Part shown: positions 1 to 5,019 of the stretch, piece after piece
How positions within the stretch are numbered: position 1 is the stretch's first letter
How the letters are laid out: every line of letters begins with the position of its first letter
Assembly (NCBI GenBank): GCA_031280075.1
Contig: JAITHG010000081.1
Location: 1-5,894 of the forward strand
Direction: 5' to 3'
Length of the DNA stretch: 5,894 bases
Origin: Eubacteriales Family XIII. Incertae Sedis bacterium
Lineage (GTDB): Bacteria > Bacillota_A > Clostridia > Peptostreptococcales > Anaerovoracaceae
Position numbers and translations under genes: made by a program
The notes under the pieces: generated by a model
What the model saw: only the letters and a program-made list of their open reading frames with translations
Database searches by the model: none
What the model was told of the DNA's origin: nothing

Positions 1-491
1 ATGACCCGGACGATGTCGAAGAACAATGTGCCCTGTGTCTTGTCAAGGAATCCCGTCTCTTTGCCTAGGCTGCGCTTCTTCGATACGCCTGCAATGGAAA
101 ATGGCTGGCAGGGAAAACCGGCTACGAGCACATCGTGATCTGGGATGTCGGATGCGGCAATCTTCGTGATGTCCCCAAATGGCATGACGCCGAAGTTGTC
201 GAAATACGTCTTCTGGCAATACCGATCCCATTCGCTTGAAAAGACACAGCTGCCGCCATTTGCTTCAAACGCGATGCGCATCCCCCCAATGCCTGCAAAA
301 AGGTCGATGAAGGTGAACGATGCGCCTGCGCCTGCTCCTGCATGAATCGTTTTCTCCGCCTTCCGCACCTCGAACAGGTGTGCAAGCGCCTCTGTCACAC
401 AGTCCTGCATGGGTCTGCTCGCCACAGTTGCGTATTCTGAAAGGCTGTCGTACATTTTGTCGCTGAGTCTAACGTGGATCTGTTTTGTCAT
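1..491 (-). CDS. DNA (cytosine-5-)-methyltransferase with N-terminal ribbon-helix-helix-like domain, partial (3' end off left edge)
   Basis: The 163 visible residues carry the classic m5C methyltransferase motifs in order: motif [11 protein letters not shown] (61-70, SAM binding), the acidic residue of motif II at E87 (SEW), GDIT (106-109), and motif [10 protein letters not shown] (125-132) with the catalytic nucleophile Cys128. [10 protein letters not shown] near the edge fits the start of motif V. The enzyme should methylate C5 of cytosine in a specific DNA site; the target-recognition part is outside the window. Residues 1-45 (starting [20 protein letters not shown]) look like a CopG/Arc-type ribbon-helix-helix domain: a short basic strand, then two helices. 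An Ala/Gly linker (51-57) joins it to the catalytic domain. The ATG at 491 is supported by AGGAGA (502-497) five bases upstream. It lies 40 bp after the membrane-protein stop. No restriction nuclease is visible, though one could lie to the left. The methyltransferase call is near certain; the N-terminal domain is my inference. Confidence 0.95.
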   Translation of the reverse strand, partial: MTKQIHVRLSDKMYDSLSEYATVASRPMQDCVTEALAHLFEVRKAEKTIHAGAGAGASFTFIDLFAGIGGMRIAFEANGGSCVFSSEWDRYCQKTYFDNFGVMPFGDITKIAASDIPDHDVLVAGFPCQPFSIAGVSKKRSLGKETGFLDKTQGTLFFDIVRV

Positions 492-512
492 GTCCGTCTC
501 CTGGGCACAATC

Positions 513-542
513 TTATACCTGATTCATCCCATTATACACCTG
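513..542 (-). repeat. Pair of near-identical CAGGT(GT)ATAA repeats, candidate operator
   Basis: On the minus strand, CAGGTGTATAA (542-532) and CAGGTATAA (521-513) are direct near-repeats about two helical turns apart. The first covers the -10 box of the methyltransferase promoter and the second lies in its presumed leader. The spacing and direct orientation would suit a dimeric DNA-binding protein, possibly the ribbon-helix-helix domain of the methyltransferase itself. Part of the similarity comes from both copies containing a TATAA core, so this remains tentative. Confidence 0.3.
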
Positions 543-559
543 TTCGTGTCCATCTGCAA
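531..559 (-). promoter_or_regulatory. Candidate promoter of the methyltransferase gene
   Basis: A perfect TATAAT (536-531, minus strand) lies 39 bp before the methyltransferase ATG. A poor -35 candidate, TTGCAG (559-554), is 17 bp upstream of it. The -10 box overlaps the TAA stop codon (534-532) of the membrane-protein gene, so the promoter is embedded in the end of that gene. A second, weaker TATAAG lies at 517-512. The weak -35 would fit a regulated promoter; it may also be fortuitous if the gene is read from the upstream operon. Confidence 0.5.
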
Positions 560-903
560 CCAAGCGAGCCTTGGAAGCCGAAAAAACGGAGGCCAGAAAG
601 GGGTAGTAATAAATAGTAGCCACGCGCCAGACCGTCCTCCGCAATTGCCATTGGATGCCCCCTATCCATATCCCATGGCATATCGTCGGGCGTGGGATAG
701 CCTTCGAGCACTGACATGTATTCAAGCCCGAGGTTGCTGTTCCGGTTGATGCGTTCCGCCTCTTGAGATGTCAGCTCGTACTGTCGCTGTCGCTCCCGAT
801 CCGTCTCCACGCGGACAATCTCCATCCGGGCAAGCAGCACCACAGCGATGACCATGGCTGCCGCGAGAAGGATGCAGCCTACAACCTGACGTTTTGCCGT
901 CAT
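532..903 (-). CDS. Small single-TM membrane protein of unknown function
   Basis: This 123-residue protein has a short basic N-terminus (MTAKRQ), one clear hydrophobic segment at about 7-25, then a charged stretch rich in Arg, Glu and Gln (30-55) that could be helical or coiled. The later part contains an aromatic and Leu-rich patch (about 95-110) too short for a confident second TM segment. It is probably anchored by the N-terminal helix with the remainder outside the cytoplasm. VVGC at 7-10 resembles a lipobox, but the hydrophobic stretch follows the Cys rather than preceding it, so I do not call a lipoprotein. Its ATG overlaps the stop of the upstream metallopeptidase gene as ATGA (903-900), which implies translational coupling and a shared job. 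I do not recognise a family. Confidence 0.7.
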   Translation of the reverse strand: MTAKRQVVGCILLAAAMVIAVVLLARMEIVRVETDRERQRQYELTSQEAERINRNSNLGLEYMSVLEGYPTPDDMPWDMDRGHPMAIAEDGLARGYYLLLPLSGLRFFGFQGSLGCRWTRTGV

Positions 904-1250
904 CGCTCATCCGGTCTGGACACAGCGGCGAATGCCCTTGCGTCCCGTTCATGGTATTGATTATAGTATGCTTCGAACTCCTCTAAATTTTCTTCGGGCA
1001 ACGGCTCCCACTGCTCAGCGAGGCTCTTCGACAGCCCAAACTTCTTCGGGTTCTTCCTCGCCGCAAACTGATGCAAATGCTCTGTCTCGTGGGTCAAGGT
1101 GTCGATCAGTTTGTCGATCGAGTGACTCTTGCTCGGATTTTTTACAAACTCTGAATTGATCTGGATCGTGCCATAGCTCCAGGCGCGCCCGGAACGCAGG
1201 AAGGACTCGTTTCTGTACGTGCCGGCGCTTCTGGGAAGGTAGGTATCCAT
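900..1250 (-). CDS. Small HETEH zinc-metallopeptidase-like protein
   Basis: This 116-residue protein contains HETEH at 54-58 in the context THETEHLHQF, matching the HExxH zinc-binding helix of metallopeptidases. About 40 residues later YHERDARAF (99-107) resembles the third-ligand helix of minimal peptidases (an acidic residue followed by xDAR), making E101 or D103 the candidate third ligand. There is no signal peptide, so it should act in the cytoplasm. The size and minimal layout recall small metallopeptidases of phages and mobile elements. I cannot name a family, and the substrate is unknown. The ATG at 1250 has its purine-rich tract (GGAGGG) about 14 bases away. An in-frame GTG at 1265 would add five residues but sits directly against that tract, so the start is uncertain. 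It ends in an ATGA overlap with the membrane-protein gene. A good promoter lies about 100 bp upstream. Confidence 0.75.
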   Translation of the reverse strand: MDTYLPRSAGTYRNESFLRSGRAWSYGTIQINSEFVKNPSKSHSIDKLIDTLTHETEHLHQFAARKNPKKFGLSKSLAEQWEPLPEENLEEFEAYYNQYHERDARAFAAVSRPDER

Positions 1251-1296
1251 GCCATTTTCTCTCTCACCCTCCCTCTTGCATTTGCTGCTTTTTACA

Positions 1297-1310
1297 AGGG
1301 ACGGTTCCCT
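1297..1310. repeat. Short inverted repeat AGGGA-CGGT-TCCCT
   Basis: A perfect 5-bp stem with a 4-base loop lies in the presumed 5' leader of the metallopeptidase gene. The core GGGACGGTTCCC resembles short dispersed repeats I recall from GC-rich gut bacteria, which would make it a REP-like unit. That is memory, not evidence in this window, where it occurs once. It could also be a leader hairpin affecting translation. Confidence 0.4.
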
Positions 1311-1346
1311 ACGACAGGCAGCTGGTATCTTGCCATTCGGATGTTA

Positions 1347-1358
1347 GTATAATTATAC
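1347..1358. repeat. 12-bp perfect palindrome GTATAATTATAC over the -10 box
   Basis: The palindrome contains the whole -10 hexamer of the metallopeptidase promoter. A dimeric repressor bound here would block RNA polymerase, but an AT-rich palindrome can arise by chance around a TATAAT box. It also creates a TATAAT on the plus strand (1348-1353), for which no plus-strand gene exists nearby. Confidence 0.4.
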
Positions 1359-1379
1359 CATTTTTGCAATTCGATTCAA
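1352..1379 (-). promoter_or_regulatory. Promoter of the metallopeptidase/membrane-protein operon
   Basis: On the minus strand, TTGAAT (1379-1374) and a perfect TATAAT (1357-1352) are separated by 16 bp. The -10 is extended by TGG (1360-1358), giving a TGn element. This is the best sigma70-type promoter in the window. The expected transcript start is near 1345, leaving a leader of about 80-95 bases that contains the AGGGA/TCCCT hairpin. It marks the start of a transcription unit separate from the exporter operon. Confidence 0.7.
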
Positions 1380-1410
1380 CTTAGAATGTTATGTACGTGA
1401 GTAAGACGAA

Positions 1411-1434
1411 CGCCTTGCTCAAGATGCCAAAGCG
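1411..1434 (-). terminator. Hairpin downstream of the DUF6054-like gene, possible weak terminator
   Basis: On the minus strand, CGCTTTG (1434-1428) can pair with CAAGGCG (1417-1411), a 7-bp stem with one G-U pair and a 10-base loop. It lies 33 bp after the stop of the DUF6054-like gene and just before the next promoter, the right place for a terminator. No proper U-run follows (only TTCGTCTT), so intrinsic termination would be inefficient. Confidence 0.3.
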
Positions 1435-1467
1435 CAGAAGTTGTTGATGTAACTGTCCTCTTTTGTT

Positions 1468-1803
1468 TCAGTAGACGAACTCCCGCAAAGCATCGCCCAC
1501 GAGAGACTGCATCTTCGATCCTGCACCCCAGTCGAATTTGAAGAATGTCATCTCGCCGCCGCCGGATCCCGATGCGACTGCGACTGTCTCTCCGCCCAGG
1601 TTTTCTATCATGACCGACAGGCTGACTCTGCTGCTGTTGCGCATCATGTATTTCTCGAAGACCATGAACACCGCCGCGCGGTTCTCTGTCGATTGGCTGC
1701 GGTAGTCCGCTACACATTCGCTTGTGATGCCCGAGTTTTCGACATACTGCCGAAGCAGGTCGGCCGCCTCAAATGGATGAAGCTTGATTCTGTATTGTTC
1801 CAT
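1468..1803 (-). CDS. DUF6054-like small protein
   Basis: This 111-residue protein has no membrane segment or signal peptide, so it is probably cytoplasmic. Its layout resembles the DUF6054 family: an N-terminal strand-helix part, then a central block with FMVFEKYMMRNSSRVSLSV (about 46-64), a Gly/Ser-rich GSGGGEMTFFKFDWGAG (about 79-95), and a C-terminal helix (97-109). I recall the pattern ER/EKY..R.SLS...GG....FK from that family, whose function is unknown; no search was possible. The ATG at 1803 has AAAGGA (1815-1810) six bases upstream. It lies 42 bp after the exporter's stop with no promoter between them, so the two are probably co-transcribed. A sampled 60 bp has about 53% GC, lower than the exporter and enzyme genes. 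Confidence 0.75.
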   Translation of the reverse strand: MEQYRIKLHPFEAADLLRQYVENSGITSECVADYRSQSTENRAAVFMVFEKYMMRNSSRVSLSVMIENLGGETVAVASGSGGGEMTFFKFDWGAGSKMQSLVGDALREFVY

Positions 1804-1845
1804 GTCTGTTCCTTTCGCTCGCGAGTCAGAAGGGAGGGGTCTTGC

Positions 1846-3249
1846 TCATGCCTTTCGCCCTACCTTTGCGATCGAAAGTGCTAGGGCTGCTACTGTGATG
1901 AGCGCTGCGCCTGCGTAGGCTGCGTCGATGCCCCTTGAGACGGCGACCAGCTCCCCCGAGGGGGCGAAGATGCCGCTGACCAGTGTCATAACGGTGACGA
2001 GCACGGCCGTGCCGATGCTGCCGAAGACCTGGCGGGATGTGTTGATGATGGCGTTGCCGTGCGCGATGCTCTCGTCCTTCAGTGCGTTGAGCCCCCAGGT
2101 GTTCGCAGGCATGTTGACGAGGGCGATGCCGCCCATGCGGAAGCTGTAAGCGAGGCAGATGTAGAGCCCTGTCGTCTCCGGCCCCACGAGGGCGAGCATG
2201 CCGGAGCCAGCCGCGATGACGGCGCAGCCGGTGATACACAGCGCCCTGGGCCCAAACCTGTCAAACAGCATCCCTGACACGGGGCTTATGCCAGCCATGA
2301 TGATGGCAGCCGGCATGATGATCAGCCCGGTCTGCATGGCGGAGTATCCGAGCACGTTTTGGAGGAAGATCGGCGTGATGACCCCGCCGACCGTCATGCC
2401 GGAAGCGATGATGGTCGTGACGGTCATCCCCGCCGTGAACGACTTGTTCTTGAACACGCGGAAATTGAGCATGGGCTCGTCCCTGCGCACCTGCCGCACT
2501 ACGAACAGGACGACGATGCCCGCACCGCCCAGGATGGAGACGAGCGTCTGCGGGGCAAGCCAGCCTGCGCTCCCTGCCGAAGAAAAGCCGTAGAGCAACC
2601 CGCCGAAGCCTGCGGTCGAGAGCAGGACGGAGAGCCAGTCGAGCTTCGTGGGGCTGCGATCCCCGAGGTTTCTGAGCAGGACGGCAGCGAGGACGATGGC
2701 CGCCACTGCGAGCGGCAGCATCGCGAAGAAGATGTACTGCCAGCCGAAGGCATCCGTCAGCCAGCCGCCGAGGGTGGGCCCGGCAGCCGGAGCAACGCCC
2801 ATGACGACCCCGACCACCCCGAGGGCGAAACCCCGACGTTCCTTAGGGAAGATGCGCATGATCATGACGGAGACAAAGGGCAGCATGATGCCCGCGCCGA
2901 CCGCCTGCAGCACCCTGCCGCCCAGCAGAACGGCGAAGCTGCCCGCCAGCGCACAGATGACCGTCCCGACCGTGAACACACCCAGCGCCGCAAAAAAGAG
3001 CTGCCGCGACGTGAAGTTCCCGATGAGCCACGCCGTGATCGGTACCATGAGCCCGTTCACGAGCAGGAAGATCGACGTAAGCCACTGCCCCTGCGCGGCA
3101 TCCACACCGAAGGTTGCCATGATGCTCGGCAGCGCCGGAGACATGACCATCTGGTTCAGCACCGTGATGAAGCCCCCGAAGATCAGGATGCCGACCATCA
3201 GGAACTCTTTTTTCGATACGGTAGGATTGTCTTTGTTTTTCCGCCCCAT
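1846..3249 (-). CDS. DHA2-family (EmrB/QacA-like) MFS transporter
   Basis: This 467-residue inner-membrane protein has about 14 hydrophobic segments, as expected for drug:H+ antiporter family 2, and is slightly short for it. Landmarks: QWLTSIFLLVNGLMVP (55-70); motif B region GRVLQAVGAGIMLP with R112; motif C, diagnostic of proton-driven exporters, as GPTLGGWL (157-164); the DHA2-typical LDWLS (203-207); FLQNVLGYSAMQTG (295-308); GMLFDRFGPR (326-335, motif A repeat of the second half); and NTSRQVFGSIGTA (403-415). It should export small hydrophobic or amphipathic compounds using the proton gradient. The substrate is unknown; it may be a drug pump or the exporter of what the neighbouring enzymes make. 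The ATG at 3249 lacks a visible Shine-Dalgarno sequence but has a TAGAAT box six bases upstream, suggesting a leaderless start. M18 is an alternative, but starting there would clip the first TM segment. Confidence 0.95.
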   Translation of the reverse strand: MGRKNKDNPTVSKKEFLMVGILIFGGFITVLNQMVMSPALPSIMATFGVDAAQGQWLTSIFLLVNGLMVPITAWLIGNFTSRQLFFAALGVFTVGTVICALAGSFAVLLGGRVLQAVGAGIMLPFVSVMIMRIFPKERRGFALGVVGVVMGVAPAAGPTLGGWLTDAFGWQYIFFAMLPLAVAAIVLAAVLLRNLGDRSPTKLDWLSVLLSTAGFGGLLYGFSSAGSAGWLAPQTLVSILGGAGIVVLFVVRQVRRDEPMLNFRVFKNKSFTAGMTVTTIIASGMTVGGVITPIFLQNVLGYSAMQTGLIIMPAAIIMAGISPVSGMLFDRFGPRALCITGCAVIAAGSGMLALVGPETTGLYICLAYSFRMGGIALVNMPANTWGLNALKDESIAHGNAIINTSRQVFGSIGTAVLVTVMTLVSGIFAPSGELVAVSRGIDAAYAGAALITVAALALSIAKVGRKA

Positions 3250-3255
3250 TGTCTT

Positions 3256-3334
3256 ATTCTATCACAACAGGACAGGTTTTGCTTTGACACAGGCGACTGA
3301 ACCTTGGATGAACGGTGATTATATTATAATAAAT
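3256..3334 (-). promoter_or_regulatory. AT-rich promoter region of the exporter gene, possibly leaderless
   Basis: The 104-bp gap before the exporter holds two overlapping TATAAT hexamers on the minus strand (3328-3323 and 3323-3318) in a sharply AT-rich patch that includes the palindrome TATTATAATA (3322-3331). Neither has a recognisable -35. Closer in, TAGAAT (3261-3256) stands six bases before the ATG, which would place the transcript start on the A of the start codon. The patch makes a separate exporter promoter likely; which box is used cannot be decided by eye. Confidence 0.45.
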
Positions 3335-3353
3335 ACAGTTATGTGGGCGAGCT

Positions 3354-4124
3354 TCATTGCAGTGACCCCAGGATGGCATCGATCATCTGTGTGGCAGGTC
3401 CCGCCTTCAGCCCACCGTCGATATAGATGTCCTCCCCCGTGATGTACCGGCAGTCGTCGGATGCCAGGAAGTGATAGAGTGCGGCTGCCTCCCCTGCCTC
3501 GCACATCCTGGCGAGCGGGGTCTGGATGCGCATTGCCTGCAGCTCCGTCTCGCAGCCGTCGGCGTATGCCATCGGCGTGTCGATCGTGTTGGGGCAGATG
3601 CAGTTCACGCGGATGCCGCGCGGTGCCAGCTCGATGGCGGCGACCTTCGTGATGCCGACCACGGCGATCTTGCTCGCGATGTAGGGCCCGTACCCGGCGT
3701 AGTCGCCGTTGGCAGAGTTGGATGCGGTGTTCAAGATGATGCCGCCGTCCTCCATGTACCGTTGCCCGTGCTTGATTCCGAAGACAACACCCATGACGTT
3801 GACCGAAAACAGCCTGTCATAGGTCGCCGCGTCCGCGTCTGCCAGAAGCTGCTCGGGGCAGATGATGCCCGCGTTGTTGACCACGATGTCGAGCCGCCCG
3901 TGCCGTTCGTGCGCGAAACGCATGAGGTCTGCGACATCCACCTCCCGGCTTACGTCTGCCAGGAAGAAGCCTGCGCCGATCTCCGCCGCGCGGTCGGCAG
4001 CGACGGCATCCACATCGGCGACGACCACCTGCGCGCCTGCCTGCACAAAACGTCTTGCCGTTGCAAGCCCAAGCCCTGATCCGCCGCCAGTAACGACGGC
4101 GGATTTTCCTTCCAGTGAAAACAT
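3354..4124 (-). CDS. Short-chain dehydrogenase/reductase (classical SDR, NAD-type)
   Basis: A full-length classical SDR of 256 residues. It shows the cofactor loop TGGGSGLG (12-19), D37 at the end of the second strand (VVVAD), which favours NAD(H) over NADP(H), D57 in LADV, NNAG (83-86), and the catalytic set N109, S135, Y148 and K152 (YIASK). IDTPM (181-185) and ITGEDIYIDGG (228-238) are the usual C-terminal landmarks. It should oxidise an alcohol or reduce a ketone in the cytosol. The substrate cannot be read from the sequence; hydroxysteroid, sugar and acyl substrates all occur in this fold. The ATG at 4124 has a strong AGGAGG (4134-4129) four bases upstream. It follows the other SDR by 94 bp with no convincing terminator, so co-transcription is likely. 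It is clearly not a recent duplicate of that neighbour, as the cofactor loops and substrate regions differ. Confidence 0.93.
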   Translation of the reverse strand: MFSLEGKSAVVTGGGSGLGLATARRFVQAGAQVVVADVDAVAADRAAEIGAGFFLADVSREVDVADLMRFAHERHGRLDIVVNNAGIICPEQLLADADAATYDRLFSVNVMGVVFGIKHGQRYMEDGGIILNTASNSANGDYAGYGPYIASKIAVVGITKVAAIELAPRGIRVNCICPNTIDTPMAYADGCETELQAMRIQTPLARMCEAGEAAALYHFLASDDCRYITGEDIYIDGGLKAGPATQMIDAILGSLQ

Positions 4125-4170
4125 CGCCCCTCCTGTCGCAATTATTGCCTCTGTACAAAAAAGCCCTTAC

Positions 4171-4221
4171 TCGCACCGGCTCGCACGGTCACGCCTTGTC
4201 AAGTCCTGTCAAGCCCTGTCA
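4171..4221 (-). repeat. Degenerate tandem 10-bp repeat array between the two SDR genes
   Basis: On the minus strand the sequence from the stop codon of the upstream SDR onward reads TTGACAGGGC, TTGACAGGAC, TTGACAAGGC, GTGACCGTGC, GAGCCGGTGC in strict 10-base register. The first three units are nearly identical and the last two decay. The first unit overlaps the TGA stop (4221-4219). Three TTGACA words fall on the same helix face; none has a good -10 box 16-18 bp downstream, so they are not obviously -35 elements. The array could be slippage-born repeat DNA or a multi-site protein-binding region. Confidence 0.6.
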
Positions 4222-5019
4222 ATAGTAGTCTCCCGGGTTGCCCTTGTATTCTTGGATCGTGTTGCCGCCGTCCACCACGAAGGTCTGCCCGGTGATGTAG
4301 GATGCCCTTTCGGATGCGAGGAATACGTTCATGGACGCGACCTCCTCCGGTGTCCCCGACCTGCCGACCGGCGTATGCATGCCCCCGAGCGCCTCCGGCT
4401 CGGTCTGGGACGCGGTGGCGATCCAGCCTGGGAGCACGCAGTTGACCATGATGCCCTGCCCCGCCGCCTCGATCGAAACCGCGCGGCTCATGCCGACGAT
4501 GCCAGCCTTCGCAGCAGAATAGGCGGACTCCCCTGGGTTGCTCACCAAAGGACCCGTGACGGACGAGACGTTCACGATGCGTCCGTACCCGCCGGATTCC
4601 ATCACGGGGAGCACGGCGCGCGTGACGTTGAAGCACAGTGTGAGGTTGCGCGCGATCGAGAAGTCCCACGATTCGGGGGACATCTCGGAGAGCCGCGAGT
4701 AATCTTCCTCGATCCCCACCTGCGCCATGCCCGCGTTGTTGACGAGGACATCGATGCGCCCTTGCTGCCGCACGATGCCTGAGACCAGCTCTGCCACCGC
4801 CGCCCGATCCATTAGGTCGCAGACATGCCCCTGCGCGCAGATGCCTTGCGCCTGCAGCTCGGCTGCCCGCTCGGCGATGCGGTCTGTCGTCGCGACGATC
4901 AGCACCGTGCCGCCGAGTTCGCCGAGCATCTTTGCCGTCGCAAACCCGATGCCGCCCAGGCTGCCTGCCCCGGTCACGAGGCAGACCCTGCCCGTGAAAT
5001 CCATGAACGCACTCTTCAT
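4219..5019 (-). CDS. Short-chain dehydrogenase/reductase (FabG-like SDR with long cofactor loop)
   Basis: An SDR of 266 residues. The cofactor loop TGAGSLGGIG (16-25) is two residues longer than the common TGxxxGxG, a variant seen in a known subset of SDRs. Other landmarks are NNAG (94-97), N125, S153 in NVSS, Y167 and K171 (YSAAK), PGWIAT (197-202) and ITGQTFVVDGG (242-252). Strand two ends in VATTDR (42-47) with no Asp at the NAD-determining position, so NADP(H) is plausible. It should interconvert a hydroxyl and a carbonyl group in the cytosol; the substrate is unknown. The ATG at 5019 overlaps the aminotransferase stop as ATGA, which implies coupled translation. M6 (ATG at 5004) is an alternative start, as MDFTGRVCLVTGAG is a typical SDR beginning. 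The C-terminal tail after DGG is somewhat long and ends in GDYY. Confidence 0.93.
   Translation of the reverse strand: MKSAFMDFTGRVCLVTGAGSLGGIGFATAKMLGELGGTVLIVATTDRIAERAAELQAQGICAQGHVCDLMDRAAVAELVSGIVRQQGRIDVLVNNAGMAQVGIEEDYSRLSEMSPESWDFSIARNLTLCFNVTRAVLPVMESGGYGRIVNVSSVTGPLVSNPGESAYSAAKAGIVGMSRAVSIEAAGQGIMVNCVLPGWIATASQTEPEALGGMHTPVGRSGTPEEVASMNVFLASERASYITGQTFVVDGGNTIQEYKGNPGDYY

Noticed and set aside
532..640. Frameshift or broken 3' end of the small membrane protein
   Set aside because: The C-terminal Arg/Gly/Trp-rich tail looks odd, but no alternative frame continues a recognisable protein and the stop sits neatly 40 bp before the next gene.
874..903. Lipoprotein signal (VVGC) in the small membrane protein
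   Set aside because: The hydrophobic stretch follows the Cys instead of preceding it, so it cannot be a signal peptidase II site of the usual form.
2359..3300. Long plus-strand open frame of 313 codons opposite the exporter
   Set aside because: It is the antisense shadow of the exporter gene: the translation is dominated by Arg, Asp, Glu and His, has no fold-like pattern, and the minus strand encodes a clear DHA2 protein.
3284..3330. Plus-strand promoter made of TTGACA (3284-3289) and TATAAT (3325-3330)
   Set aside because: The boxes are 35 bp apart, about twice the usual spacing, and no plus-strand gene follows.
4157..4182. Terminator before the second SDR (T-run at 4162-4157 on the minus strand)
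   Set aside because: Only a 4-bp AGCC/GGCT stem plus one wobble pair with a 12-base loop can form, too weak for an intrinsic terminator. Leaky attenuation cannot be excluded.
4190..4221. Three TTGACA words read as stacked -35 boxes
   Set aside because: None has a reasonable -10 hexamer 16-18 bp downstream; the words are better explained as units of the 10-bp repeat.
3862..4782. Plus-strand open frame of 306 codons across the two SDR genes
   Set aside because: It spans the opposite strand of two well-supported SDRs and their spacer and has low-complexity Ala/Arg/Ser-rich content. Such frames stay open because of GC-biased codons.
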